Positions 26,054 to 37,980 of a DNA stretch of 64,000 bases are shown here, piece after piece. The DNA comes from Clostridia bacterium (GTDB lineage: Bacteria > Bacillota > Clostridia > Christensenellales > Aristaeellaceae). The notes beneath the pieces are model-generated. The model was given only the letters and a program-made list of their open reading frames with translations. It did not search any database and was not told where the DNA came from. The stretch is taken from the NCBI GenBank assembly GCA_017526525.1, contig JAFXRG010000005.1, positions 1 through 64,000 of the forward strand. The letters run 5' to 3'. Numbering within the stretch: the stretch's first letter is position 1; every line of letters starts with the position of its first letter. The position numbers and the translations under genes were made by a program.

Positions 26054-27112
26054 ATGTATACAAAAGAGCAGCTGGAACAATATCCTTTTTTCCGGGAAAA
26101 ACTGGACACGGTTGACATTGAAAACCTGCTGGATCCGCTGACGGGCCTGGTGTCCCGGGGACAGATCCTCTGGTTTGTCCAGTGGCTGATTGAGCATGAA
26201 ACACCGTTTTCCTTTGCGATGCTGGACCTGGACAATTTCAAGTTTATCAACGATACCTACGGCCATCATGCCGGGGATCAGGTGCTGGCCAGCGTGGCCG
26301 GCGACGTGATCAGCATCCTGGACGGAATCGGCGTGGCCGGCCGTTTCGGCGGGGACGAGTTTCTGCTGGTGAACCTGAAGGACGTCACCTACGAAGACTG
26401 TAAGGCTTTTTTTACACGTTTCTATGAGGGAAAGGTGCTCCGGAAAAATATCCGGACGGATGACTGCAGCCCCTTTGTGACCGGAACGGTGGGATGCGCC
26501 ATCTATCCCAGGGACGCCACGGATTACAACGAGCTGTTTTCCCTGATTGACAAAACCCTGTACAGGGGAAAATCCAAGGGCCGGAACTGCCACATTATTT
26601 ACGTGGAGGAAAAGCATAAGAATATCGTCATCAAACAGATCGCCAGGCACGGGATGTATACCACGCTCAGCGCACTGGTACGCCAGTTTGAATTTGCGCC
26701 GGGCATTATCAACAAGCTGCGCAGCGTGATGCCTTTGCTGATGGAAGAGCTGCAGATTTCCGACCTGTATTATGTCGGGGATAAGAACGTGATGCACGCG
26801 GTACGGAACCAGACGCTGGAGATTCCGGTGCAGGGACTGGAAGAACTGCTGCGGAGCGATGACGTTTTCGCGGACAACAGCCTGGAGGAAGTAAAGCGGA
26901 GAAGTCCGGAATTCTATCAGGTCCTGCAGAGCAGGGAAGTGGAAACCTTCTGCGTGGTCCGGATTATCCTGTCCGGGAAAAAATACGGATACCTGATCTG
27001 CGCGGAACCCAGGAACCGGCGGATCTGGCAGGAGGCCGAATGCGCCATTCTGTACTTCCTTTCCAAGATGCTGGCATCTTCCATGGCCCTGGAAGGGGAC
27101 CAGCTGGACTGA
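26054..27112 (+). CDS. GGDEF-GAF diguanylate cyclase-type protein
   Basis: Soluble 352-residue protein. The GGDEF domain occupies about residues 28-185, with the complete active-site motif RFGGDEF and the upstream FAMLDLDNFKFIND, so it could synthesise cyclic di-GMP. No RxxD inhibitory site is seen before the motif. The C-terminal ~150 residues look like a GAF sensory domain (ISDLYYVG...KKYGYLICAEP...). GGDEF before GAF is the reverse of the common order. ATG start after GAGAGGAAAAG. It is a stand-alone gene followed by a terminator-like structure. Confidence 0.85.
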   Translation: MYTKEQLEQYPFFREKLDTVDIENLLDPLTGLVSRGQILWFVQWLIEHETPFSFAMLDLDNFKFINDTYGHHAGDQVLASVAGDVISILDGIGVAGRFGGDEFLLVNLKDVTYEDCKAFFTRFYEGKVLRKNIRTDDCSPFVTGTVGCAIYPRDATDYNELFSLIDKTLYRGKSKGRNCHIIYVEEKHKNIVIKQIARHGMYTTLSALVRQFEFAPGIINKLRSVMPLLMEELQISDLYYVGDKNVMHAVRNQTLEIPVQGLEELLRSDDVFADNSLEEVKRRSPEFYQVLQSREVETFCVVRIILSGKKYGYLICAEPRNRRIWQEAECAILYFLSKMLASSMALEGDQLD

Positions 27113-27117
27113 GAACA

Positions 27118-27169
27118 AACGGCCTGACCGGCCCAAAGAAAGCGGCGGGATTTCCGGCCGTTTTTTTTT
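27118..27169 (+). terminator. Rho-independent terminator after the GGDEF-GAF gene
   Basis: AACGGCC (27118-27124) pairs with GGCCGTT (27156-27162) around a GC-rich loop, followed by an uninterrupted T-run (27161-27169). The long loop makes the stem modest, but the T-run is convincing. Confidence 0.6.
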
Positions 27170-27264
27170 ACGCCGAAAACGGAAAAGCCGCCGGGTCAAA
27201 TGTCGGATTCCGTATAAATAGGAAGGAAAAAATCTCAAAAAGGCTTTCTTTTACCAGGGAAAAG

Positions 27265-29360
<2,096 letters not shown>

Positions 29361-29423
29361 GTCCGGCCGGAGACCGGGAAAAACGGCTGAAATGAACACA
29401 GTCAGAAAAACAGGAGATAAGCG

Positions 29424-31895
29424 ATGATTCAGGATAAACTGATCCCCGTAAACCTGGAACAGGAAATGAAGAAAAGCTTCATTGCCTACGCCATGGCGGT
29501 CATTGTGGACCGGGCCCTGCCGGACGTTCGGGACGGACTAAAGCCGGTTCACCGGCGGATTCTTTACGATATGTCCGAAGAGCTGGGCATGACGCCGGAC
29601 AAACCGACCCGCAAAAGCGCCCGCGTGGTCGGCGACGTGCTCGGTAAATTCCATCCCCACGGGGACTCCTCGGTTTACGACGCCATGGTGCGTCTGGCAC
29701 AGCCCTTCAATATCCGCTACCCGCTGATTGAAGGACAGGGAAACTTCGGCAGCGTGGACGGGGACGGCGCCGCCGCCATGCGTTATACGGAAGCCCGGCT
29801 TCAGAAACTGACCATGCACCTGCTGGACGGCATTGACAAGGACACGGTGGATTTTTACCCCAACTTCGACGAAACCATGCAGCAGCCCGCGGTGCTGCCG
29901 GCACGGTTTCCGAACCTGCTGGTGAACGGATCCAACGGAATTGCCGTCGGCATGGCGACCAACATTCCGCCCCACAACCTGACGGAAGTGATCAACGGCG
30001 TCATCTGCATGATCGATAACCCGGAATGCACGGTGGAAGACCTGATGCAGCACATCAAGGGACCGGATTTCCCGACCGGCGGACTGATCCTGGGCCGCAG
30101 CGGCATCCGGGAAGCCTATACCACCGGCCATGGCCGGATTACCGTACGGGCAAAGACCAATGTGGAAGAAATGGGCGCCTCCCGGAGCCGGATTGTGGTG
30201 ACGGAAATTCCCTACCAGGTCAATAAGTCGGTGCTGGTTAAAAAAATTGCCGATCTTGTGCACGAAAAGAAAATCGAGGGCATCAGCGATATTCGCGATG
30301 AATCCAACGACCGGCAGGGCATGCGGATTGTTATTGAACTGAAAAAGGATGTTCAGCCCCAGGTGGTGCTGAATATGCTGTACAAGCATACGCCCATGCA
30401 GGAAAACTTCGGCGCGAATATGCTGGCGCTGGTAAACGGAAAACCCCGGGTGCTGAACCTGCGGGAAATGATTTACTACTACCTGGAGCACCAGAGGGAG
30501 GTTGTGACCCGCCGGACCCGGTTCGAACTGAACAAGGCCCAGAACCGGGCCCATATCCTGGAAGGACTGCTGAAAGCGCTGGATCACATCGACGAGATCG
30601 TGGCCATCATCCGGGCCAGCAAGGATACTTCCACCGCCAAGGAAGCGCTGATGCTGCGCTTTGAGTTTTCTGACCGGCAGGCCCAGGCAATCCTGGACAT
30701 GCGGCTGGCCCGCCTGACCGGACTGGAGAGGGAAAAACTGCAGGAGGAATACAAGGAACTGGAAGCGACCATTGAACGGCTGACGGCGATCCTGGCGGAT
30801 GAACACCTGCTGATGGATGTGATTAAAACCGAAATCAGCGAAATCCGGGACAAATACGGCGATGAACGCCGCAGCGAACTAACCATTGCCGAGGATGACA
30901 TTGACATTGAGGACCTGATTCAGGAAGAAAACATGGTGGTCACCATGACCCATGAGGGATACGTGAAACGGGTTTCCTCCTCCGTATACCGGGCGCAGCA
31001 CCGCGGCGGCCGCGGCGTTTCCGGCATGAACGTGAAGGAAACGGATTACACGACCCAGATGTTTGTGACCAGCACCCACCAGGAGATCATGTTCTTTACG
31101 AACCTGGGACGGGTTTACAGCCTGAAGTGCTATCAGATTCCGGAAGCCGGACGGCAGGCCAGGGGAACGGCGATTATCAACCTGCTGCAGATTGCCGGCG
31201 GGGAGAAGGTTTCCACCATGCTGCCCATGCCCAGGGAAACAGACCGGGAATACAACCTGGTGATGGCAACCCGGAACGGCATGATCAAGAAGACTTCCCT
31301 GGAAGACTTCCGCAACCTGCGGAAAAACGGGTTGATTGCCATTGCCCTGCGGGAAGGGGACGAACTGATCGGCGTACGGCTGAGCACCGGCGAGGATGAG
31401 ATGCTGGTTTCCACCCGGAAGGGCAAATGCATCCGCTTCAATGAACAGCATGTGCGCACCGTGGGACGGAACTCCATCGGCGTACGCTCCATGCGGATCG
31501 CGGAGGGCGATGAAGTGATCGATATCGCGGCCGTGGAGCCCGGCACCACCGTGCTGGCCATTACCGCCCTGGGCTACGGAAAGCGTACCGATCCGGAGGA
31601 ATACCGGGAGCAGGGACGCGGCGGCTCCGGCGTCAAGGCGATGCAGCTGACGGAAAAGACCGGGGACCTGGTGGCACTGCTGTTTGTGCACGAGGATGAG
31701 GATATCCTGCTGATTACCGACGACGGTACGATTATCCGTACCCGGGCGGCGGATGTGCGGCTGTGCGGCCGGTCCACCCAGGGTGTACGGATCATGCGGC
31801 TGGCGGAAGGCAGCACCGTGGTCGGCGTCTGCCGTGCGGAAAAGGAAGAAGAAATTTCTCCTGAAGCCGAAGACAGCGGAGAAACCAACGAGTAA
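29424..31895 (+). CDS. gyrA: DNA gyrase subunit A
   Basis: DNA cleavage/religation and wrapping subunit, 823 residues. The N-terminal breakage-reunion domain contains [41 protein letters not shown] (quinolone-resistance region with Ser and Asp) and the catalytic Tyr in AMRYTEARL. The C-terminal six-blade wrapping domain carries a GyrA box as QHRGGRG, which favours gyrase over topoisomerase IV. It forms an operon with gyrB and ends at a strong terminator. Confidence 0.96.
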   Translation: MIQDKLIPVNLEQEMKKSFIAYAMAVIVDRALPDVRDGLKPVHRRILYDMSEELGMTPDKPTRKSARVVGDVLGKFHPHGDSSVYDAMVRLAQPFNIRYPLIEGQGNFGSVDGDGAAAMRYTEARLQKLTMHLLDGIDKDTVDFYPNFDETMQQPAVLPARFPNLLVNGSNGIAVGMATNIPPHNLTEVINGVICMIDNPECTVEDLMQHIKGPDFPTGGLILGRSGIREAYTTGHGRITVRAKTNVEEMGASRSRIVVTEIPYQVNKSVLVKKIADLVHEKKIEGISDIRDESNDRQGMRIVIELKKDVQPQVVLNMLYKHTPMQENFGANMLALVNGKPRVLNLREMIYYYLEHQREVVTRRTRFELNKAQNRAHILEGLLKALDHIDEIVAIIRASKDTSTAKEALMLRFEFSDRQAQAILDMRLARLTGLEREKLQEEYKELEATIERLTAILADEHLLMDVIKTEISEIRDKYGDERRSELTIAEDDIDIEDLIQEENMVVTMTHEGYVKRVSSSVYRAQHRGGRGVSGMNVKETDYTTQMFVTSTHQEIMFFTNLGRVYSLKCYQIPEAGRQARGTAIINLLQIAGGEKVSTMLPMPRETDREYNLVMATRNGMIKKTSLEDFRNLRKNGLIAIALREGDELIGVRLSTGEDEMLVSTRKGKCIRFNEQHVRTVGRNSIGVRSMRIAEGDEVIDIAAVEPGTTVLAITALGYGKRTDPEEYREQGRGGSGVKAMQLTEKTGDLVALLFVHEDEDILLITDDGTIIRTRAADVRLCGRSTQGVRIMRLAEGSTVVGVCRAEKEEEISPEAEDSGETNE

Positions 31896-31907
31896 TCACG
31901 GATAAAT

Positions 31908-31945
31908 AAAGAAACGCGGGAGCCGGGCTTCCGCGTTTCTTTTTG
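31908..31945. terminator. Bidirectional terminator between gyrA and paaK
   Basis: AAAGAAACGCGG (31908-31919) pairs with CCGCGTTTCTTT (31931-31942), a 12-bp stem with T-runs on both strands. It serves gyrA on the plus strand and the convergent ior-paaK operon on the minus strand. Confidence 0.85.
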
Positions 31946-31963
31946 CTCGGGAAACAGGAACCA

Positions 31964-33199
31964 TCAGTCGTAGCGTTCGTCAATGACACGTTTGGTTTTC
32001 TTTTCACTGCGGGGCAGGAGGCCGTTTTCCACCACCTTGACGATGGGGGTGAAACCGATGGCACTCTTGACCTTGACCGCGATCCGGTCCGCCAGGTCCT
32101 GGAAGTTGACGGAACCGCTGGCTTCGACGTAGATCCGCATGGTGTCCTTTCCATCCAGGTGAGAGATGCGGATCTGGTATTCGCTGGAAGCCTCCGGGAA
32201 GGACTGGAGCACTTCTTCAATCTGGCTGGGGAAGACGTTGACGCCCTTGATCTTCATCATATCGTCCGTGCGGCCCATGATGGTATCCAGCCGGACATGC
32301 TTGCTTCCGCAGGGGCATTCGCCGGGAATGATCCGGGAAAGATCGTGGGTGCGGTAACGGATCAGCGGCGCACCTTCCTTCACCAGGGTGGTGATGACGA
32401 TTTCGCCGAATTCGCCGTCCGGGACGGGCCTGAGGGTTTTCGGGTCAATGATTTCGATGTACAGGTAGTCATTCCAGCAGTGCATGCCGGTGTTGTACTT
32501 GCAGTTGATGCCGATACCGGGGCCGTAGATTTCGGTGAGGCCGTAAATGTCATACAGTTCAATGCCCAGAGATTCGGAAATGCGTTTGCGCATTTTATCA
32601 CTCCAGCGCTCGGAACCGATGATGCCTTTTTTCAGCTTGATTTGATTGCGGATGCCGCGCTTTTCGATTTCTTCGGAGAGAAGCAGGGCGTACGAAGAGG
32701 TGGAGCACAGGACGGTGGATTCCATATCCACCATCATTTTCAGCTGTTTTTCCGTGTTTCCGGGGCCCATGGGAATGGCCATGGCGCCGAGGAGCTCACA
32801 GCCGGCCTGGAAGCCGATTCCAGCGGTCCAGAGGCCGTAGCCGGGGGTGATCTGAATCCGGTCCCGGTTGGTGACGCCGGCATATTCGTAACAGCGCTTG
32901 AACATGATGGCCCAGTCTTCCACATCCTTCCGGGTATAGGGAATGATGACCGGCAGGCCGGTGGTGCCGGAGGAAGAGTGAATCCGGACGATCTGGTCTT
33001 CCGGGGCGGTCATCAGGCCGAGGGGGTACGCATCGCGCAGGTCGCTCTTTTCGGAAAAGGGGAGCGCTTCGAAATCATCGGCGCTGGAAATGCCGGTAAT
33101 GCCGGCGGCTTTCAGCTTTTTCCCGTAAAAATTGTCGGCGGCAATCAGCGCGTCGATGCGGCTGTTGACCTGCTGGATCTGGAAATCGGAAATGCGCAT
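31964..33199 (-). CDS. paaK: Phenylacetate-CoA ligase-family aryl-CoA ligase
   Basis: AMP-forming ligase of 411 residues that joins phenylacetate or related aryl acids to CoA. Characteristic motifs are SSSGTTGLPVIIPYT (P-loop), YGLTEIYGPGIG, the C-terminal GRTDDMMKIKGVNVFPSQIE and a final KxKRVIDER-type end with the catalytic Lys (SEKKTKRVIDER). It is the last gene of an iorA-iorB-paaK operon; IOR makes arylacetyl-CoA from aryl pyruvates, and the ligase could run either to conserve ATP or to activate arylacetates for carboxylation. Confidence 0.9.
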   Translation of the reverse strand: MRISDFQIQQVNSRIDALIAADNFYGKKLKAAGITGISSADDFEALPFSEKSDLRDAYPLGLMTAPEDQIVRIHSSSGTTGLPVIIPYTRKDVEDWAIMFKRCYEYAGVTNRDRIQITPGYGLWTAGIGFQAGCELLGAMAIPMGPGNTEKQLKMMVDMESTVLCSTSSYALLLSEEIEKRGIRNQIKLKKGIIGSERWSDKMRKRISESLGIELYDIYGLTEIYGPGIGINCKYNTGMHCWNDYLYIEIIDPKTLRPVPDGEFGEIVITTLVKEGAPLIRYRTHDLSRIIPGECPCGSKHVRLDTIMGRTDDMMKIKGVNVFPSQIEEVLQSFPEASSEYQIRISHLDGKDTMRIYVEASGSVNFQDLADRIAVKVKSAIGFTPIVKVVENGLLPRSEKKTKRVIDERYD

Positions 33200-33252
33200 G
33201 GTTCGGATACCTTCTTTCTGTATTTATCATTTTTTTAACGCGGAAAACCGGG

Positions 33253-33825
33253 TCAGGAGCAGTAATCCAGCGCCCGGAAGTTCAGTTCGTGGAATTTTTC
33301 CGGGATCAGGCGGCGGACGGCATCCTTCAGGTCCCCTGCCTCCAGCCCGAGGGCCCCGCTGTGCACGGCGGCTCCCAGGAGAATCAGATTCAGCACCTTG
33401 GGGGAGCCCACCTCCCGCAGAGCCTGTTCAGCGTCCACCACGGTGAGGCGAGAAACGCAGGATTGCAGGAAGGCGATCATTTCCTCCGCCCGGTAGCCGG
33501 TTTCGGAAAGAGCGGCGGTGACGGGCATCACGGGACGGGAGGAGACGATCATTTGTCCATCCGGTTTGAGGAAGGGCAGCAGGCGAACGGCTTCTCCGGG
33601 CTCGAAGCCCAGGATCAGGTCCGCCTCCCCCCGGGCGATCATCGGGGAATACAGGCCTTCTCCCATCCGGAGATGGCTGAAGACGCTGCCGCCCCGCTGG
33701 GCCATGCCGATGGTTTCGGCGGAAAGAACCGGAATCCTGCGGGACATGGCGGCGGAGGAAATCAGGCGGGAAGCAAGAACGGTTCCCTGGCCGCCCACGC
33801 CGCAGAGAATGATGTTTTTATTCAT
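33253..33825 (-). CDS. iorB: Indolepyruvate ferredoxin oxidoreductase, beta subunit
   Basis: Gamma-type domain subunit of IOR, 190 residues. The N-terminal ILCGVGGQGTVLASRLIS is the typical 2-oxoacid oxidoreductase gamma motif, and ETIGMAQRGGSVFSHLR is characteristic of IorB. It overlaps iorA by 8 bp, implying translational coupling and a 1:1 complex. Confidence 0.94.
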   Translation of the reverse strand: MNKNIILCGVGGQGTVLASRLISSAAMSRRIPVLSAETIGMAQRGGSVFSHLRMGEGLYSPMIARGEADLILGFEPGEAVRLLPFLKPDGQMIVSSRPVMPVTAALSETGYRAEEMIAFLQSCVSRLTVVDAEQALREVGSPKVLNLILLGAAVHSGALGLEAGDLKDAVRRLIPEKFHELNFRALDYCS

Positions 33826-35638
33826 GTGGATCGCCTCCTGAAATGGCCCCGGCGGGACACAGCTGCGCGCACAGGGAACAGCCGTTGCACTGGGCAGGAT
33901 CCGTTACGGCTTTTCCGTCCCGGAAGCTCAGCGCCGGGCAGCCGATTTCCCGGATGCATTTTTTGCAGCCGATGCAGGCATCGGGGTTCACGGTCATCCG
34001 CTTTTCCGAACGGAACAGGGCAACGCAGGGAGAACGGAAAATGATGGCCTTTACGCCGGGAAGATCCGCTGTTTTGCGGACGGTTTCCACGGCCAGGGCA
34101 TGGTTCAGGGGATCCACCGTTTCCACGCAGGTGACGCCGATCCCCTTCAGCACGTTTTCAATGCTGACCTTTTCTACCACCTGGCCCATCATGGTCCGGC
34201 CGGTGCCGGGGTGCGGCTGGTGGCCGGTCATGGCGGTGGTGGAATTATCCAGGACAATCAGGGTGAATTCCGCCTGGTTGTAAACGGCGTTCACCACACC
34301 GGGCAGGGCGGAAGCAAAGAAGGTGGAATCGCCCACGAAGGCGAAGCAGGAGCGGTCCTTTTCCAGGTGGTTCAGGCTTTGGGCAATGCCCAGGCCGGCG
34401 CCCATGCACAGGCAGGTATCCACCATGTCCAGGGGCATGGCGTTGCCCAGGGTGTAGCAGCCGATATCCCCGCAGAAAACGGTTTTCCGGCCCTTCATCG
34501 CCTGCTTGACCGCATAGAAGGAAGCCCGGTGGGGACAGCCGGCACACAGCACCGGAGGACGAACCGGCAGCGGCGGAGGCGTGAGCTCCGGCGCGGACTC
34601 CAGGGGAAGGTTCATAAAAGCGGCCACGGCGCTGTGCACGCTGTCCCGGCTGTTTTCGCCGGAGCGGGGCATATGGCCGGTAAGCTTGCCGAGGATTTTG
34701 GTCTGCAGGCCGTATTTGCCGCAGACATAAATGAGCTCCCGCTCAATGTACGGGTCCAGTTCTTCCACGCAAAGCACTTCATCCAGCCCGGAAAGGAACC
34801 GGACGGCCAGCTCTTCGGGGAAGGGAAAAGGCGTGGAGACCTTCAGCACGCGAAGGGCGCCCTGCTTAGCCCGGGCTTCCATAACGTAGGTGTAGCTGAA
34901 TCCCCCGGTGGCAATGCCTTTGCGCAGGCCGGAAAGGAGGCATTCCTCCGGTTCGATCCGGTTCAGGACGGATTCGGAAAAAACGCTGCGCAGCTGGTCA
35001 TTGCGCTCCTCAATTTTCCGGTGGTTTCCGAAGGAAAGACGGGGGAAAATCACCCAGCGGCTGCTGTCCTTCACAAAGCCTTCCGCCCGGTGAACCGTAT
35101 ATTCCTCCGGATCCTTCACAAGAATGGAGGCATAGCCGTGGGAAACACGGGTGGTGGGACGGAGGAAAACCGGCGTCCGGTATTTTTCGGACAGTTCAAA
35201 GGCTTCCTGAATCATGACGTAAGCTTCCTCGGCGGAGGAAGGATCCAGCAGCGGCACCTTGGAAAAGGCCGCAAAGGTGCGGGTGTCCTGCTCCGTCTGG
35301 GAGGAGATGGGACCCGGATCATCCGCCACCAGCACCACCAGTCCGCCTTTTACGCCGATATATTCCAGGCACATCAGCGGGTCGGACGCGACGTTGAGGC
35401 CCATCTGTTTCATGGTAACCAGGGCACGGGCGCCGGCATAGGCAGCGCCGCCGGCCAGTTCCATGGCGACCTTTTCATTGACGGACCATTCCACATAGAT
35501 GTCGGCGCCGCGGCGCTTTGCCACCGTTTCGAGCACCTCGGTGGAGGGCGTGCCGGGATATCCGCAGACCAGGTTGACCCCGGCGGCCAGTGCGCCAAGA
35601 GCGATGGCTTCGTTGCCCATCAGGAATTCAGCATGCAT
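33818..35638 (-). CDS. iorA: Indolepyruvate ferredoxin oxidoreductase, alpha subunit
   Basis: TPP- and Fe-S-dependent subunit (606 residues) that oxidatively decarboxylates aryl pyruvates to aryl-acetyl-CoA with ferredoxin, a reversible reaction. An N-terminal pyrimidine-binding domain (YPGTPSTE, VEWSVNEKVAMELA), a central linker, a PP-domain with CAGCPHRASFY and GDIGCYTLG, and a C-terminal pair of [4Fe-4S] motifs (CIGCKKCIREIGCP and CNGCSLCAQLCP) are all present. First gene of the operon, downstream of an extended -10 element. Confidence 0.95.
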   Translation of the reverse strand: MHAEFLMGNEAIALGALAAGVNLVCGYPGTPSTEVLETVAKRRGADIYVEWSVNEKVAMELAGGAAYAGARALVTMKQMGLNVASDPLMCLEYIGVKGGLVVLVADDPGPISSQTEQDTRTFAAFSKVPLLDPSSAEEAYVMIQEAFELSEKYRTPVFLRPTTRVSHGYASILVKDPEEYTVHRAEGFVKDSSRWVIFPRLSFGNHRKIEERNDQLRSVFSESVLNRIEPEECLLSGLRKGIATGGFSYTYVMEARAKQGALRVLKVSTPFPFPEELAVRFLSGLDEVLCVEELDPYIERELIYVCGKYGLQTKILGKLTGHMPRSGENSRDSVHSAVAAFMNLPLESAPELTPPPLPVRPPVLCAGCPHRASFYAVKQAMKGRKTVFCGDIGCYTLGNAMPLDMVDTCLCMGAGLGIAQSLNHLEKDRSCFAFVGDSTFFASALPGVVNAVYNQAEFTLIVLDNSTTAMTGHQPHPGTGRTMMGQVVEKVSIENVLKGIGVTCVETVDPLNHALAVETVRKTADLPGVKAIIFRSPCVALFRSEKRMTVNPDACIGCKKCIREIGCPALSFRDGKAVTDPAQCNGCSLCAQLCPAGAISGGDPHE

Positions 35639-35707
35639 ATTTTCACATCCTTATTGATTGCGCTCCGGCAGTCCGGGCGCCTTGCTGTTCCGGCAAAACC
35701 AAAGAGA

Positions 35708-35716
35708 ATCATACCA
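35708..35716 (-). promoter_or_regulatory. Extended -10 promoter of the ior-paaK operon
   Basis: On the minus strand TGGTATGAT forms an extended -10, about 70 bp before the iorA start. A clear -35 is not seen. Tex is transcribed divergently from the same gap. Confidence 0.45.
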
Positions 35717-35762
35717 TAAAACCGGTGCAGAAGCCAGAAAAAATCCCCTGAAATACAATGGT

Positions 35763-35791
35763 TTGACGAGGAGGAACAGAAGGCATACAAT
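35763..35791 (+). promoter_or_regulatory. Promoter of tex
   Basis: TTGACG (35763-35768) and TACAAT (35786-35791) with an exact 17-bp spacer, 35 bp before the tex start. Confidence 0.68.
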
Positions 35792-35825
35792 AGACAGCGT
35801 ATCCTGGAAAAACGGAGGAAGACAA

Positions 35826-37976
35826 ATGGACTATATTACTTTGCTTGCAACGGAGTTTTCCCTGCGGCCGCAGCAGGTTCGGGCAGCGGTGGAACTGCTG
35901 GACGCCGGGAACACGATTCCCTTTATTGCCCGGTACCGCAAGGAGGCCACCGGATCGCTGGACGACCAGGTGCTGCGGGAGATGGCCGAGCGCCTGGAAT
36001 ACCTTCGGAACCTGGACAAGCGGCGGGAGGAGATCCGGAAGAGCCTGACGGAGCAGAACGTGCTGACGGAGGAGCTGGAAAGCCGGCTGCAGGGGGCACA
36101 CACCCTGAGCGAGCTGGAGGACCTGTACCGTCCCTACCGGCCGAAACGGCGCACCCGGGCGACGGTGGCCCGGGAAAGAGGGCTTGAACCCCTGGCTTTG
36201 TGGCTGATGATTCAGGATCCCCGGGGGGAGCCGGAAAAGGAAGCGGAAAAATATATTGACCCGGAAAAAGAGGTTCCGGACGCGGAAAGCGCCCTGGCCG
36301 GAGCCCGGGACATTCTGGCGGAAACCGTAAGCGACGACGCGGACGTGCGGAGGGAGCTGCGGGAAATGATGACCCGGGAAGGCGTGCTGGTGACCCGGGC
36401 GGCCAAGGAAGAGGAAAGCGTTTACAGCATGTACTACGATTTCCGGGAGCCGGTGCGGACCATGGCGCCCCACCGGATCCTGGCGGTGAACCGGGGAGAA
36501 CGGGAAGAATTCCTGAAAGTGACGCTGGAGGTGCCGGAAGAAAAGGCCCTTGCCGCCGTCCGGAAAAGCTATGTGCGGGGCAGCAGCCCCTCCTCCGCCC
36601 AGGTTACGGCGGCCTGCGATGACGCATGGGAGCGGCTGATTTTCCCCTCCCTGGAGCGGGAAATCCGCGGTGAACTGACGGACCGGGCCAATGTTTCCGC
36701 CATCCGGGTGTTTTCACAGAACCTGCATCAGCTGCTGATGCAGCCGCCCATCAAGGGAAAGGTGACGCTGGGGGTGGACCCCGGATTCCGGACCGGCTGC
36801 AAGCTGGCGGTGGTGGATGAAAACGGCAAGGTGCTGGATACGGGCGTCGGATACTTTACCCTTCCGGGAAACGAGGCCGGCAAGGCGGCCGCCGCCCGGC
36901 TGATCAGGGGAATGGTGAAAAAATACGGCGTAACGGCTATTGCCATCGGAAACGGGACCGCCAGCCGGGAAAGCGAACAGTTTATCGTTTCCCTGCTGCC
37001 CGAAATGCCGGGTACCGCCTATATGATTGTCAGCGAGGCCGGCGCCTCCGTATATTCCGCCAGCAAACTGGCGGCGGAGGAATTTCCGGATTTTGACGTC
37101 ACGCAGCGGAGCGCGGTTTCCATTGCCCGGAGAATGCAGGATCCCCTGGCGGAGCTGGTGAAAATCGATCCGAAGGCCATCGGGGTGGGCCAGTACCAGC
37201 ACGACCTGAAGCAGAACGAGCTGACAGAAGCGCTGGACGGCGTGGTGGAGCAGTGCGTGAACCAGGTGGGTGTTGAGGTGTCCACCGCCTCGGCGGAACT
37301 GCTGAGCCACGTGGCGGGCATCGGACCGGCCCTGGCAAAGAACATTGTGGCATACCGGGAGGAAAACGGCATCCCGGCCCGGCAGGCCCTGAAAAAGGTT
37401 CCGAAGCTCGGCCCGAGGGCCTTTGAGCAATGCGCCGGTTTCCTGCGGGTGGCGGACAGCAAAAATCCCCTGGATGCCACAGGGGTTCACCCGGAAAGCT
37501 ATGAGGCGGCCAAAGCGCTGCTGGAAAAACTGGGATATGACCTGAAGGACCTGAAGCGGGGCGGCCTGCCGGAAATTGCCCTGAAGGCAAAGGCCTATGG
37601 CGAGGAAAAGCTTGCGGCGGAAATCGGCACGGGACTCCCCACGCTGCGGGACATGCTGGCGGAACTGCAGAAGCCGGGACGGGATCCCCGGGATGAACTG
37701 CCCCGGCCGGTGCTGCGGACGGACGTGCTGGATATCAAAGACCTGACACCGGGTATGGAACTGACGGGAACAGTGCGCAATGTGATTGATTTCGGCGCTT
37801 TTGTGGATATCGGCGTGCATCAGGACGGCCTGGTCCATATTTCCAGGATGGCAGAAAAATACATCCGCCATCCGTCGGAAGTCGTCCGGGTGGGGGATGT
37901 GGTAAAGGTCTGGGTTGTCAGTGTGGATGAGAAAAAGAACCGGATTGCGCTGACGATGGTCAAGGGAAAAAACTGA
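35826..37976 (+). CDS. tex: Tex family S1 RNA-binding protein
   Basis: Cytosolic transcription accessory protein, 716 residues. Domain order is as in known Tex: N-terminal HTH-like region with RYRKEATGSLDDQVLR, a YqgF/RuvC-like domain (TLGVDPGFRTGCKLAVVD near 310), tandem helix-hairpin-helix motifs (VAGIGPALAKNIVAYREENG), and a C-terminal S1 domain (FGAFVDIGVHQDGLVHISRM). The start at MDYITL has GGAGGAAGA; the open frame extends 56 codons upstream through the promoter and is not used. Confidence 0.94.
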   Translation: MDYITLLATEFSLRPQQVRAAVELLDAGNTIPFIARYRKEATGSLDDQVLREMAERLEYLRNLDKRREEIRKSLTEQNVLTEELESRLQGAHTLSELEDLYRPYRPKRRTRATVARERGLEPLALWLMIQDPRGEPEKEAEKYIDPEKEVPDAESALAGARDILAETVSDDADVRRELREMMTREGVLVTRAAKEEESVYSMYYDFREPVRTMAPHRILAVNRGEREEFLKVTLEVPEEKALAAVRKSYVRGSSPSSAQVTAACDDAWERLIFPSLEREIRGELTDRANVSAIRVFSQNLHQLLMQPPIKGKVTLGVDPGFRTGCKLAVVDENGKVLDTGVGYFTLPGNEAGKAAAARLIRGMVKKYGVTAIAIGNGTASRESEQFIVSLLPEMPGTAYMIVSEAGASVYSASKLAAEEFPDFDVTQRSAVSIARRMQDPLAELVKIDPKAIGVGQYQHDLKQNELTEALDGVVEQCVNQVGVEVSTASAELLSHVAGIGPALAKNIVAYREENGIPARQALKKVPKLGPRAFEQCAGFLRVADSKNPLDATGVHPESYEAAKALLEKLGYDLKDLKRGGLPEIALKAKAYGEEKLAAEIGTGLPTLRDMLAELQKPGRDPRDELPRPVLRTDVLDIKDLTPGMELTGTVRNVIDFGAFVDIGVHQDGLVHISRMAEKYIRHPSEVVRVGDVVKVWVVSVDEKKNRIALTMVKGKN

Positions 37977-37980
37977 GCGG

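Noticed and set aside
26054-26065. Copy of the GntR operator (ATGTATACAA) at the start of the GGDEF-GAF gene
   Set aside because: The match is made of the first four codons (MYTK) and lies about 85 bp downstream of the promoter; a coincidental match is more likely than a regulatory site.
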